In this document: piece after piece, positions 44,741 through 54,343 of the stretch
How positions within the stretch are numbered: position 1 is the first letter of the stretch
How the letters are laid out: every line of letters starts with the position of its first letter
Assembly (NCBI GenBank): GCA_037443945.1
Contig: JBBINH010000001.1
Coordinates: 165,286 to 229,285, forward strand
Direction of reading: 5' to 3'
DNA length: 64,000 nucleotides
From: SSF26 sp037443945
GTDB lineage: Bacteria; Chloroflexota; Anaerolineae; J102
Program-made: the position numbers and the translations under genes
Notes under the pieces: model-generated
Told to the model about the DNA's origin: nothing
Databases searched by the model: none
Seen by the model: only the letters and a program-made list of their open reading frames with translations

Positions 44741-47131
44741 ATGGCCAAACCCTCTTCGTCTTTTTCCTCTACGGGTAAGCGCAAAACAACCGGCACCAGA
44801 GGTCGTGGCAAGACGACCCCAGGTCGCAGCGCGGCACGGGGAACAACAGCAGGCATCGGCTCTGGGCTTTTCGGTGGTCGCTTCTGGGGTGCGGTTTTCG
44901 TCCTGGGTGGTCTTCTCACCCTGTTGTCCTTCTTGGGCACGCCGGGCACCATTACGGGGCGGTGGCTCGATCTCTTGATGGCGCTCTTCGGGGTGGGGCG
45001 CTATCTCCTGCCGTTCCTGTTGCCGGGGCTAGGTCTTTATCTGTTCCTCCGCAGCAGCGGCCATGCCCGTTCGTTAGCGCCGGCCCAGGTCGGCGGTGTG
45101 GTTTTGCTGTGGCTGGTTTTTCAGGCTACGGCCACCCTTGTCGGCGCTGCCGTCTCCGTCCCCACCCCCGGCCTGGGGGGCTGGATAGGCTGGGTCATCG
45201 ACCAGGCGCTTGTGGGCATTCTCGGCTCCACGTTCAGCGTCATCGTTCTGATCGGGCTGGCCCTCCTCAGTCTGGTTATGGTTCTGGGGTTGAATTTCGA
45301 GGACCTGGGCGGTCTGTTGATTGCGGGGACCTCCTGGCTGTTGAGCGCGACGGTTCGGTTATCGGCCCGACGGCGTGAGCAGGGACTGCGGCCGCATCTG
45401 TCCTGGCGTGAACGGCTGGGCTTGTGGTGGGCTGCCCGCCGGCGGCCGCGGGCTTCCGCAGCGATCGGCGATGTGCCTCTCGAAGGTCCGGTCACCACCT
45501 TGCCACCGGATCTGAACCTGCTTACGCCGGCAGACGAAAGCGCCGTGCCGCCGATGCGTATCATCGGCGCCCAGCAGACGGTATGGCGCCTGCCGCAGAT
45601 CGAGCATCTGCTGGACGATTTCGGCAGTGGCGAGCTGACCGAAGAAGACCTGGCCGAGCGGGCACGGGTGATCGAGGATACCCTGCAGGCTTTTGGCGTG
45701 CCCGTCACCGTGGTCGAGGTCAACAAAGGCCCGGTGGTCACCCAATTCGGTCTCAAGCCGGGCTACATCACCCGCAAAATCCGTGGCGAAGAACAGCGGA
45801 TGAGGGTACGCGTCAGCCAGATCCAGGCCCTGGCCAACGATCTCTCTCTGGCCCTCTCGGCGGCTCCTATCCGCATCGAGGCGCCGGTACCGGGTCGGAA
45901 CATCGTTGGGTTGGAGGTGCCCAACCGCAGCATCGCTCTTGTCTCCCTGCGCAGCATCCTCGAATCGGAGGAATTCCGACGGCTCAAAGGGCCTCTGCGC
46001 ATCGCTCTGGGCCAGGATGTCTCGGGCCGGGCCGTAGCCGCCAGCCTGGCCCGGATGCCCCATCTCCTGGTGGCCGGCGCCACTGGTTCGGGCAAATCTG
46101 TTTGCATCAACGCGATCATTTGCTCGTTGTTGTTTCAGTATACGCCCGATGAGCTGCGCTTTGTCTTGGTGGACCCGAAACGGGTCGAACTGACCGCCTA
46201 CAATGGCATCCCGCACCTTCTCGGCGAGGTGATCACCGATGTCGAGAAGGTGATCGGTATTCTGCACTGGGCCACCAAAGAGATGGAACAGCGCTATCGC
46301 GACCTGGAAAAGGCCGGCGCGCGCAACATCGAGGTCTTCAATGCCCGTCGTCTGAGCGAGGGCAAGCCGGTGATGCCCTATATCGTCATCGTTATTGACG
46401 AGTTGGCCGATATCATGATGTCGGCGCCGGAAGAGGTAGAGCGTGCGCTGGTCCGGCTGGCCCAGATGGCGCGCGCCGTGGGCATTCATCTCATCATCGC
46501 CACGCAACGGCCGTCGGTCAACGTCGTCACCGGGTTGATCAAGGCCAATTTTCCCTCACGCATCGCCTTCGCCGTCACCAGCCAGATCGACTCGCGGGTC
46601 ATCCTCGATGTGCCGGGGGCCGAACGTCTGCTCGGTCGGGGGGACATGCTCTTCATGCGGCCCGACTCGAGCAAATTGGCCCGTTTGCAAGGGGCCTATG
46701 TATCCGATGCCGAGGTCAATCGCATCGTGCGCTTCTGGCACGGGCAGGGCGGCAGCCCGCGCCATGTCATGCGGCCCCTAAGCGAGATGCCTATGACCAC
46801 CGAACCGGTTGCCACGACAGATGAAACCGAAGGGGAGGACGAGCCGGCCGTGCAACGTCCGCTCTGGGAGGAGATGATGGCCGCTGCGGCGACCCGAAGC
46901 GACCGCGATCCCCTCTACGACAAGGCCGTGGCCATCGTCCGTGAGGCCGGCCGCGCCAGCACGAGCCTGCTCCAACGCCGATTGGAGATCGGCTACACGC
47001 GCGCGGCCCGCCTGATCGATATGATGGAACAAGAGGGCATTGTGGGGCCCGATTTGGGTGGCAGCCGCGGACGTGAGGTCTTGAAGCCGGCCGGCCCCAC
47101 GACTTCGGACACCAAGAACAGCGGGGAGTAA
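44741..47131 (+). CDS. ftsK: DNA translocase FtsK/SpoIIIE
   Basis: A 796-residue membrane-tethered DNA pump for chromosome segregation at division. An Arg/Gly/Thr-rich cytosolic tip leads into about four hydrophobic helices (residues 50-200). The motor shows Walker A GATGSGKSVCINAI and Walker B IVIVIDELADIM; the beta domain includes VVEVNKGPVVTQFGLKPG. The C-terminal gamma winged helix (YDKAVAIVREAGRASTSLLQ) reads KOPS-like sites. Length is at the short end, as in SpoIIIE. Confidence 0.95.
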   Translation: MAKPSSSFSSTGKRKTTGTRGRGKTTPGRSAARGTTAGIGSGLFGGRFWGAVFVLGGLLTLLSFLGTPGTITGRWLDLLMALFGVGRYLLPFLLPGLGLYLFLRSSGHARSLAPAQVGGVVLLWLVFQATATLVGAAVSVPTPGLGGWIGWVIDQALVGILGSTFSVIVLIGLALLSLVMVLGLNFEDLGGLLIAGTSWLLSATVRLSARRREQGLRPHLSWRERLGLWWAARRRPRASAAIGDVPLEGPVTTLPPDLNLLTPADESAVPPMRIIGAQQTVWRLPQIEHLLDDFGSGELTEEDLAERARVIEDTLQAFGVPVTVVEVNKGPVVTQFGLKPGYITRKIRGEEQRMRVRVSQIQALANDLSLALSAAPIRIEAPVPGRNIVGLEVPNRSIALVSLRSILESEEFRRLKGPLRIALGQDVSGRAVAASLARMPHLLVAGATGSGKSVCINAIICSLLFQYTPDELRFVLVDPKRVELTAYNGIPHLLGEVITDVEKVIGILHWATKEMEQRYRDLEKAGARNIEVFNARRLSEGKPVMPYIVIVIDELADIMMSAPEEVERALVRLAQMARAVGIHLIIATQRPSVNVVTGLIKANFPSRIAFAVTSQIDSRVILDVPGAERLLGRGDMLFMRPDSSKLARLQGAYVSDAEVNRIVRFWHGQGGSPRHVMRPLSEMPMTTEPVATTDETEGEDEPAVQRPLWEEMMAAAATRSDRDPLYDKAVAIVREAGRASTSLLQRRLEIGYTRAARLIDMMEQEGIVGPDLGGSRGREVLKPAGPTTSDTKNSGE

Positions 47132-47342
47132 CTTCTTGTCCACCGGTTACGGCAACAGGCGTAGGTCGACGGTCGGTGCTGACCAAGCAGGCAGTCCGAT
47201 CTGAAACGCGAGCGGTGGTTGTGGATAAGCCGGTATTGAGGTGCCTTGCGCAGGCGATACCACGAGCGAGGGAGAGTCAAGGCCTTCGCATCCCCGTGGT
47301 GTTGGGGGCAATGGGATCCTTTGTGTTGCCCGGCTTCCTTTG

Positions 47343-47371
47343 TTGCTCCAAAGCCCAACCCTGGCTATACT
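47343..47371 (+). promoter_or_regulatory. Promoter of the bmp nucleoside-transport operon
   Basis: TTGCTC (47343-47348), 17-base spacer, TATACT (47366-47371), giving a leader of about 85 bases that holds a short GGAAC/GTTCC hairpin and the strong SD AGGAGGAG. No known riboswitch is recognised. 47132-47342 appears non-coding. Confidence 0.6.
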
Positions 47372-47461
47372 TCTGAATGACGGCCGGACGGGAACCTGTT
47401 CCTGCCCGCCTATTCGTCTCTTATTTTACCCATCCGTTTCTCTCTAGGAGGAGACGAGACC

Positions 47462-48574
47462 ATGTACAAACGGCTGTTTTTCCTGTTAGCGGTTGCTCTG
47501 GTTGCCCTTATCGCCCTTGGTGCCTGCGCCAGAGCGACGCCCACGCCTACTCTGGCGCCGGTAGCCCCGACCGAAGCGCCCACACCCACAACGGCTCCGG
47601 CCGCGCCCGTTGCTAAGGGCAAGGTATGCGAAGTGACGGACACGGGTGGCGTGGACGACAAGTCGTTCAACCAGACGGCCTGGCTGGGCGCCCAGATGGC
47701 GGCCGAGGAATTGGACTGGGAGGCCACCTATCTCGAATCGCAGCAGCAGACCGACTACGAGAAGAACATCAACGAGTTCATCGCCTCGAAGTGTGACCTG
47801 ATCGTCACGGTTGGCTTTCTGCTGGGCGATGCCACGCTGGCGGCGGCGAAGGCGAATCCGAACCAGAAGTTCCAGATTTTGGACTTTGCCTACAGCGAGC
47901 CGGTGGACAATGTGTGGCAGCAGGTGTATGCGACGCAGGAGGGGGCTTTCCTGGCCGGTTATGTGGCAGCGGGGATGACGAAGACGGGCAAAGTCGGAAC
48001 GTTTGGCGGCATCAACATTCCGCCGGTGGCGGACTTCATGGTTGGGTTCCAGGAGGGCATCGAGTACTACAACAAGCAGCACGGTACCGATGTGCAACTG
48101 TTGGGCTGGGACAACGCCACGAAGGACGGTTTGTTCACTGGTGACTTCAGCGACCAGGATAAGGGCAAGCAGTTTGGCCAGAACCTGATCGACGAGGGTG
48201 CCGACATCATCCTGCCCGTGGCCGGTCCGGTCGGTTTGGGCACGGCGGCGGCGGTGAAGGAGAATCCGGGTACCATGCTCATCGGCGTGGATACCGACTG
48301 GTACATCAGTGCGCCGGAGTACAAGGACGTCATCCTCACCAGCATCCTCAAGCGATTGGAGCTGTCGGTGCTGAGTGCGGCTCGGGCCGTGGCGAACGGG
48401 ACCTTCACCGGTGGTGTGCATGTGGCGACGCTGGCGAACGGCGAAATCGGCATCGCTCCGTTCCATGAGTTCGATGACGATGTGCCGCAGTCGCTCAAGG
48501 ACGAGCTGGCCCAGGTCACCCAGGACATCATCGCCGGCAAGATCAAGGTCAACAGCTTTAGCACGTTGCCCTGA
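47462..48574 (+). CDS. BMP-family (BmpA/Med-like) nucleoside-binding lipoprotein
   Basis: A 370-residue lipoprotein. Lipobox LGAC (Cys near 22) is followed by a Thr/Pro/Ala linker. The mature domain matches the BMP family: CEVTDTGGVDDKSFNQTAWLGA and the ligand loop VGFLLGDATLAAAK; FAYSEP and GVDTDWY are also typical. Family members bind purine nucleosides and feed NupNOPQ/YufNOPQ-type transporters, whose ATPase and two permeases follow. SD AGGAGGAGA is strong. A terminator follows. Confidence 0.92.
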   Translation: MYKRLFFLLAVALVALIALGACARATPTPTLAPVAPTEAPTPTTAPAAPVAKGKVCEVTDTGGVDDKSFNQTAWLGAQMAAEELDWEATYLESQQQTDYEKNINEFIASKCDLIVTVGFLLGDATLAAAKANPNQKFQILDFAYSEPVDNVWQQVYATQEGAFLAGYVAAGMTKTGKVGTFGGINIPPVADFMVGFQEGIEYYNKQHGTDVQLLGWDNATKDGLFTGDFSDQDKGKQFGQNLIDEGADIILPVAGPVGLGTAAAVKENPGTMLIGVDTDWYISAPEYKDVILTSILKRLELSVLSAARAVANGTFTGGVHVATLANGEIGIAPFHEFDDDVPQSLKDELAQVTQDIIAGKIKVNSFSTLP

Positions 48575-48606
48575 GCTTGTCTGTCGGTAATGCCGATACA
48601 GACCCA

Positions 48607-48645
48607 CTGGCGGCCTGAAGCAACTCCAGGCCGCCAGTTTTCTTT
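48607..48645 (+). terminator. Intrinsic terminator after the binding-protein gene
   Basis: CTGGCGGCCTG (48607-48617) and CAGGCCGCCAG (48627-48637) form a perfect 11-bp stem with a 9-base loop, followed by TTTTCTTT. It would cut down transcription of the downstream ATPase and permease genes relative to the binding protein, as in many ABC operons. Confidence 0.85.
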
Positions 48646-48780
48646 ACCCTGGCTTTGTGATAGACTTAGCCAATATGCCTCCGCCGGTTTGTCTTTCGGC
48701 CCGGTTCAGGGTCAGAGATTGCTGCCGGGGGTAGTTTGTTCGTCTTTTTCGGCCTATTCTCACGCTTTGCAGGCATCGCT

Positions 48781-50343
48781 ATGGTCCCCGTCCTCGAATT
48801 ACGCGGCATCACCAAGCAATTTCCCGGCGTCCTGGCCAATGACCATATCGATCTGACCCTGTATCAGGGCGAAATCCTGGCTCTGCTGGGTGAAAACGGC
48901 GCCGGTAAATCCACTTTGATGAATATCCTCTACGGCCTGTACCAGCCGGATGAAGGGGAGATCATCGTCCGGGGCAAGAAGATCAAGGTCCATAGTCCCA
49001 ACGATGCCATCGCCGCCGGGATCGGCATGGTCCATCAGCATTTCATGTTGGTGCCGGTGCTGACGGTAACCGAAAACGTGATGTTAGGGGTGGAATCGCT
49101 CAAAGGCGGGATCTTTCTCGATCGCCAAAAAGCGGCCGCCCGCATTCGCGCCATTTCGGAGAAGTTCGGCCTGGCCGTGGATCCCCACGCCTATATCAAG
49201 GACCTGCCCGTAGGCGTGCAACAGCGCGTGGAAATCATCAAGTTGCTCTACCGCGAAGCCGATATTCTCGTCCTTGACGAGCCTACGGCCGTCCTGACCC
49301 CGCAAGAGGCCGACGAACTGTTCAAGATCATGCGTTCCCTGGTCGCCCAGGGCAAGTCCATCATCTTCATCACGCACAAACTGCGCGAGGTGCTGGCCGT
49401 GGCCGATCGCATTATGGTACTTCGCCAGGGTCGGGTGGTAGGCGAAGCCGATCCCAAGACGGCCACCCAGGCCCAACTGGCGGCGATGATGGTAGGCCGT
49501 GAGGTCAAGCTGACGGTGAAGAAAACCCACGTGGAACCCGGCGAGGTCATTTTACGCGTCGAGAACCTCAAGGTGCTGGATGACCGCGACAATCTGGTCG
49601 TAGACGGGGTATCCCTGGAAGTCCGGGCCGGGGAAATCGTGGGCGTGGCGGGGGTACAAGGCAACGGTCAGACCGAATTGGTCGAGGCGCTGACGGGCCT
49701 GCGACCGATAGCCGACGGTCGCGTTTTCGTCAACGGCCACGAGACTACGGAGGCCGATCCACGAACCATTTTAGAGCTGGGTGTGGCCCATGTGCCGGAG
49801 GATCGCCAGACCGATGGTTTGGTTCTGACCTATCCTGTGGCCGATAACCTGGTCCTGAACACTTACTACCTGCCGCCCTTTGCCCGCGGGATGGTCATCG
49901 ATCAACAAACCGTGATTGCGACGACCAGCGAATGGGTACAGCAATTCGATATCCGCACGCCCAGCGTCCTTACACCGGCCGGTGCCCTTTCGGGCGGGAA
50001 TCAGCAAAAAGTCATTGTGGCCCGTGAGTTTTCACGGCCGATCAAGCTGTTGATCGCCTCGCAACCCACACGCGGCCTTGATGTCGGTTCTATCGAATAC
50101 ATCCACCAGCGCATCCTGGAAAAGCGCAATGAGGGGTGCGCCGTGCTGCTGGTTTCGACGGAGCTGGATGAAATCATGGCCCTTTCCGACCGCATTGCCG
50201 TCATGTATCGTGGCAAGATCGTCGCCGTGGTCGATGCCCTGCGGGTCAACAAAGAATACCTGGGTCTGCTCATGGCCGGGGTCAGTCCCGAACAGGTCTT
50301 GGTTCCCGAAGTGCTCGAGGAAGAAGTGGAGGCGGTCTTCTGA
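48781..50343 (+). CDS. Nucleoside ABC transporter ATP-binding protein (two ATPase domains)
   Basis: A 520-residue fused double ATPase. Domain 1 has Walker A GENGAGKSTLMN and LPVGVQQRVEIIKLL with Walker B LVLDEPTAVL. Domain 2 has the degenerate Walker A GVQGNGQTELVE, signature LSGGNQQKVIVARE, and IASQPTRGLD in place of a canonical Walker B. This RbsA/YufO-type pattern matches nucleoside importers. ATG 48781 is preferred over an upstream in-frame ATG at 48736 because the family begins with VLELRGITKQFPG. Confidence 0.92.
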   Translation: MVPVLELRGITKQFPGVLANDHIDLTLYQGEILALLGENGAGKSTLMNILYGLYQPDEGEIIVRGKKIKVHSPNDAIAAGIGMVHQHFMLVPVLTVTENVMLGVESLKGGIFLDRQKAAARIRAISEKFGLAVDPHAYIKDLPVGVQQRVEIIKLLYREADILVLDEPTAVLTPQEADELFKIMRSLVAQGKSIIFITHKLREVLAVADRIMVLRQGRVVGEADPKTATQAQLAAMMVGREVKLTVKKTHVEPGEVILRVENLKVLDDRDNLVVDGVSLEVRAGEIVGVAGVQGNGQTELVEALTGLRPIADGRVFVNGHETTEADPRTILELGVAHVPEDRQTDGLVLTYPVADNLVLNTYYLPPFARGMVIDQQTVIATTSEWVQQFDIRTPSVLTPAGALSGGNQQKVIVAREFSRPIKLLIASQPTRGLDVGSIEYIHQRILEKRNEGCAVLLVSTELDEIMALSDRIAVMYRGKIVAVVDALRVNKEYLGLLMAGVSPEQVLVPEVLEEEVEAVF

Positions 50344-50470
50344 GCGTATCCTCATCCACCGCAGCGGAAGGATAACCGCTGCCAGGCGCTTCTGCGCATG
50401 CTGCGCCGGTTTTCCCTTTCTATCGGCTCCTGAGCGAAGCCGACAGCTCGATCCCTGGTGGAGTTGTGTT

Positions 50471-51694
50471 ATGGCCCAAACCGCTGCTGCTCCGCCGTTG
50501 CGGCGGCAGATCATCTCAACCGTGATGATGCCTTTGTTGGCCATCTTCACGGCGTTGGTTGCCGGTTCGTTATTGATTGTTTTGACCGATCTAGAGGTGT
50601 TGGCCGCGCTGCGTGATGCCCCTGGTCAGGTGCCGGGTGCTGCCTGGAGGGCGATTACGACGGCCTACGGTGCCCTGTGGCAGGGTTCCATCGGCTCTCC
50701 CTCCCAGATCCTGGACGCCCTGGCCAGCGGGGATAGCCGGGCGATTGCCCAGGCTTTCTTCCCCATCACCGATAGCTTGGTCACGGCAACACCCTATATC
50801 TTCGCCGGGCTGGCCGTGGCCGTGGGCTTCCGGGCCGGCTTGTTCAACATCGGCGTGGAAGGCCAGCTCTATATCGGTGCCATTACGAGTGTGTGGGTGG
50901 GTTTCGCCATCAAAGGCTTGCCGGCCATCATCCATGTTCCCCTGGCCTTGCTGGCGGGTGCGCTTGGTGGCGCCTTGTGGGCCTTTGTGCCGGCCATTCT
51001 CAAGGCCAAAACAGGCGCTCACGAGGTGATCAACACCATTATGATGAATTACATTGCCTTTCGGCTGAGTGAATGGTTACTGAGCTACAAAGGCCCGCTC
51101 AAGCGGCCGGATTCGGCCAACCCGGTCAGTCCTTTCATCGAGAAATCGGCCGAGTTGCCCCGCTTTTTCCCCGACCCCATTCGTTTTCATCTCGGTTTCT
51201 TCATAGCCCTGGGCATCGCCGCTTTCGTGTACTGGTTCTTGTTCAAGACCACCTGGGGCTTTGAGGTACGTACGGTGGGACAAAACCCCGATGCTGCCCG
51301 CTATGCCGGCATGAACATCACCGGCAACATCCTCATCGCCATGTGCCTTTCGGGTGCGCTGGCGGGACTGGCCGGTGCCAACGAAGTGTTGGGGGTCAAC
51401 CACAATCTGGCCCTGGCTTTTTCCTCGGGCTACGGTTTCGATAGCATCGCCATCGCTTTGGTGGGCAAGAGCCATCCCCTGGGGGTGGTGTTGACGGCCC
51501 TGCTCTTCGGTACCCTGCGCAGCGGAGCCACCCGGATGCAAAATCTGGCCCGGATTCCGGTGGAGATCATCGACGTTATCCAGGCGTTGGTCATTGCCTT
51601 TATTGCGGCGCCGGCCATCATCCGTTCCCTCTACCGGCTACGCCAGGCAGGACCGGGCGCCGGCACCGTTTTCACCCGCGGATGGGGCAAATAG
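50471..51694 (+). CDS. Nucleoside ABC transporter permease (YufP-like)
   Basis: A 407-residue permease with about eight to ten transmembrane segments. GLAVAVGFRAGLFNIGVEGQLYIGA and AHEVINTIMMNYIAF are family motifs. The start at 50471 follows GTGGAGTTGTGTT; the open frame continues upstream but overlaps the ATPase gene. Its C-terminal hydrophobic part ends in a basic tail. Confidence 0.92.
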   Translation: MAQTAAAPPLRRQIISTVMMPLLAIFTALVAGSLLIVLTDLEVLAALRDAPGQVPGAAWRAITTAYGALWQGSIGSPSQILDALASGDSRAIAQAFFPITDSLVTATPYIFAGLAVAVGFRAGLFNIGVEGQLYIGAITSVWVGFAIKGLPAIIHVPLALLAGALGGALWAFVPAILKAKTGAHEVINTIMMNYIAFRLSEWLLSYKGPLKRPDSANPVSPFIEKSAELPRFFPDPIRFHLGFFIALGIAAFVYWFLFKTTWGFEVRTVGQNPDAARYAGMNITGNILIAMCLSGALAGLAGANEVLGVNHNLALAFSSGYGFDSIAIALVGKSHPLGVVLTALLFGTLRSGATRMQNLARIPVEIIDVIQALVIAFIAAPAIIRSLYRLRQAGPGAGTVFTRGWGK

Positions 51695-51706
51695 GAGGAG
51701 GCGCGC

Positions 51707-52999
51707 ATGAGCACAACCACAACGACGATCCCTTCTGCTACGGCCCTACGGTCCACGCGCGCGTACATCCGCCGCAGCCGTATGTACGGCGTTGTTTTCA
51801 TCGCCCTCGCCCTGGCCATGTACTGGCTTTTTGCCGTCGGCGTCGACCCTGCTTCGGTTTCGACGTATACCCTCAATCTGGGACCGGTGCCGGCCGAGCA
51901 ACGGTTGCCCGATTGGGTGATTCCCTCCTACACAACCGTCACCGTGCTCACGGTGCTGACCGTGGCCATGGGCGCCTATCAGCTCGTGCGGGGCTTCGGC
52001 CGGGCCACCACGGTGATGTTGGGCCTGATCCTGGTCTTCTTTGTCTTCTCCTTTCTGACGTGGGCCGTGCGCGATCAGTCCATCAATCTGGTGGGCATGC
52101 TCAAGACCATGGTGCAGCGAGCCGTACCCCTGACCATCGGTGCGCTTTCCGGCGTGCTCTGTGAACGGGCGGGGGTGGTCAATATCGCCATCGAGGGGAT
52201 GTTCCTCAGCGGGGCCATGTTCGGCTCTCTTGTCGGCAGTGTGACCGGCAATCTATGGATCGGCCTGCTGGCGTCTATCCTCGTCGGCGCCCTGTTGGCA
52301 GCTGTCCATGCCGTGCTATCGATCCACTACATGGTGGACCAGATCGTCAGCGGCACGGTGATCAACATTTTCTCGGCCGGGATTACCAGCTTTATCTCGA
52401 GCAAATTCCTGCAGGTTTTCCAGGAACTCAACAACCCCGGCACCTTCACGCCCTTTGCCTTGCCTGTGTTGGGCAACATCCCGATCATCGGACCCATTTT
52501 CTTTGAAGGGAATATCTTTCTCTTCGGCATGTACATCCTGCTTATCGTCGTCCACGTGGCGTTGTTCTACACCCGTTGGGGATTGCGCACCCGGGCCGTG
52601 GGCGAGCATCCGCGTGCGGCCGACACATTGGGCATCAATGTCTTCCGCACGCGCTACGTGGCCGTTATCCTGGGTGGCGCCGTGGCGGGTTTCGGCGGTG
52701 CCTACTTCACTCTGGGTTCGGTGGGTCGCTTCGATGAGCTGATGACGGCCGGGCGTGGCTTCATCTCGCTGGCCGCCATGATCTTCGGCAAGTGGATGCC
52801 CTTTGGGGCCTTCGGCGCCAGCCTTATCTTCGGTTTTGCCGAGTCGCTCCAGGGCAAATTGAGCATTCTCAAGATCCCCATCCCCTCGCAGTTCTTGCTT
52901 ATGGCGCCCTACATCGCCACGATGATCGCCCTGGCCGGGCTGATCGGCCGCGCCATACCGCCGGCTGCCGACGGCAAGCCCTACGCAAAAGACCAATAA
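51707..52999 (+). CDS. Nucleoside ABC transporter permease (YufQ-like)
   Basis: A 430-residue permease. ERAGVVNIAIEGMFLSGAMFGSL is the hallmark, with GVNVFR-like GINVFRTRYVAVILGGAVAGFGGA. An extra N-terminal part (about residues 1-125) includes two hydrophobic helices and a loop not usual for YufQ. SD AGGAGGAGG precedes ATG 51707. Pairs with the previous permease. Confidence 0.92.
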   Translation: MSTTTTTIPSATALRSTRAYIRRSRMYGVVFIALALAMYWLFAVGVDPASVSTYTLNLGPVPAEQRLPDWVIPSYTTVTVLTVLTVAMGAYQLVRGFGRATTVMLGLILVFFVFSFLTWAVRDQSINLVGMLKTMVQRAVPLTIGALSGVLCERAGVVNIAIEGMFLSGAMFGSLVGSVTGNLWIGLLASILVGALLAAVHAVLSIHYMVDQIVSGTVINIFSAGITSFISSKFLQVFQELNNPGTFTPFALPVLGNIPIIGPIFFEGNIFLFGMYILLIVVHVALFYTRWGLRTRAVGEHPRAADTLGINVFRTRYVAVILGGAVAGFGGAYFTLGSVGRFDELMTAGRGFISLAAMIFGKWMPFGAFGASLIFGFAESLQGKLSILKIPIPSQFLLMAPYIATMIALAGLIGRAIPPAADGKPYAKDQ

Positions 53000-53052
53000 C
53001 CGACTCACCATCCAAGTTCCCTTGCCCGATCATCCTGCTCGTATCATCACCA

Positions 53053-54231
53053 ATGCCCGCCAAGACAGCGTCTATGAAACCTCGCGAACGTGTCCTTGCC
53101 GCCATCCATCATGAAGAACCCGATCGTGTGCCCATCTGCATCGGTGTGAGCAACGCCACCAGCATGAAAATGAAGCCCTACCGGGCCTTGAAGGCGTTGC
53201 TCGGCATCGAGGCACCGGATCGCTATGTTTATGACTGGCCGGAGCTGGGCACAGCTTTGCCCGACGAGGCCACTATGCGTCGCCTGCACAGCGATGTGCG
53301 CGGGGTTCTCGACCTGGAACCCGAACACATCCGTGCCCGCAACAAAGCCCGACCGCCCCACACGCCCTATATCGACTCGTGGGGTAGCGGGCAGGTCGAA
53401 CTAACCGAAGACGTGTGGTTTCCGGGCGTCCATCCCCTGGCCGATGCCACCACCATTGACGCCATCGAAAACTACCCCTGGCCCGATATGAACGACCCCA
53501 CGCGTGTGGCCCACGTGCGCGCCCAGGCTCAGAAGCTGCGCGATGAAGGCGAGTACGCCATTGTGGGCACACCCTGGCTGCTCTTCCCCTTTGAACGCGC
53601 CCATGCCATGCAGGGCCTCGATCGGTTTATGATGAACATGGTCCATCATCCCGATTTTGCGGCCGCCCTTTTGCGCAAGATCACCGATGTGTGCAAGGTG
53701 CTGATGGGCAATTTCCTGCGCGAATGCGGTGATCTCATCGATATCATCAAAATCGGGGACGATCTGGGCACGCAAAGCGGGCTGATGATCTCGCCCAAGA
53801 TGTACCGTCGTTTCCTCAAGCCCCTCCATGCCGAGTTTATCGCCTTCATCAAGGAACGTACCGACGCCAAGGTCTTTTTCCACACCGACGGCGACGTGTT
53901 CGACCTCATCCCCGATTTTATCGAGATCGGCGTGGATATCCTTAACCCCATCCAGACCTCGGCCGGGCGCATGGCCAATCTCGAGGAGCTAAAGCGACGC
54001 TACGGTCAGCACCTCGTCTTCTGCGGTGCCATTGACACCCATCGTATTCTCCCCTACGGGACACCGGAAGAAGTACGACAAGAAGTGCGTCGGGTCATCA
54101 ACATCCTGGGACCGGGCGGCGGCTATATGGTCGCTTCGGTGCATACAATCATGAACGACGTCCCGCCCGAAAACATCCTGGCCATGGTGGATGCCGTCGA
54201 GGAGTTTGGGTACTACCCGCTAGGTCAATAA
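53053..54231 (+). CDS. Uroporphyrinogen decarboxylase-family protein, probable methyltransferase or relative
   Basis: A 392-residue TIM-barrel protein of the UroD/MtaA/CmuA superfamily: KPRERVLAAIHHEEPDRVPI, GDDLGTQSGLMISPKMYRRF, HTDGDVFDLIPDFIEIGVDILNPIQ and VFCGAIDT. The HxCxnC zinc motif of classical MtaA is not clear, since the place is HTDGDV, so corrinoid methyl transfer is uncertain. True HemE is unlikely. Start at 53053 or 53074. It follows a nucleoside transporter by 53 bp, perhaps in the same operon. Confidence 0.75.
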   Translation: MPAKTASMKPRERVLAAIHHEEPDRVPICIGVSNATSMKMKPYRALKALLGIEAPDRYVYDWPELGTALPDEATMRRLHSDVRGVLDLEPEHIRARNKARPPHTPYIDSWGSGQVELTEDVWFPGVHPLADATTIDAIENYPWPDMNDPTRVAHVRAQAQKLRDEGEYAIVGTPWLLFPFERAHAMQGLDRFMMNMVHHPDFAAALLRKITDVCKVLMGNFLRECGDLIDIIKIGDDLGTQSGLMISPKMYRRFLKPLHAEFIAFIKERTDAKVFFHTDGDVFDLIPDFIEIGVDILNPIQTSAGRMANLEELKRRYGQHLVFCGAIDTHRILPYGTPEEVRQEVRRVINILGPGGGYMVASVHTIMNDVPPENILAMVDAVEEFGYYPLGQ

Positions 54232-54234
54232 ACC

Positions 54235-54270
54235 GGGCAAGGCCTGCCCTCTATCGGGGCTGCCTTGCCC
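54235..54270 (+). terminator. Hairpin downstream of the UroD-family gene
   Basis: GGGCAAGGC (54235-54243) and GCCTTGCCC (54262-54270) form a perfect 9-bp stem with an 18-base loop. No T-run follows, so termination would be atypical. Confidence 0.45.
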
Positions 54271-54295
54271 ATTCGGCTCAAGCTCGTTCAGGGTC

Positions 54296-54340
54296 TTGAC
54301 AGGAATCGTTTTGGTTGCTATAATGGCTTAGGAGTACTAA
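54296..54340 (+). promoter_or_regulatory. Consensus promoter and small operator of the marR-like gene
   Basis: TTGACA (54296-54301), 17-base spacer, TATAAT (54319-54324): a perfect sigma-70-type promoter. TTAG-GAGTA-CTAA (54328-54340), a short inverted repeat, spans the expected start point and SD AGGAG. The leader is only about 13 bases, so a bound repressor would block transcription; autoregulation by the MarR protein is plausible. Confidence 0.7.
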
Positions 54341-54343
54341 ATT

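Noticed and set aside
47372..47461. Leader of the bmp gene considered as a purine riboswitch
   Set aside because: No three-way-junction core motif is visible; only a small hairpin is present.
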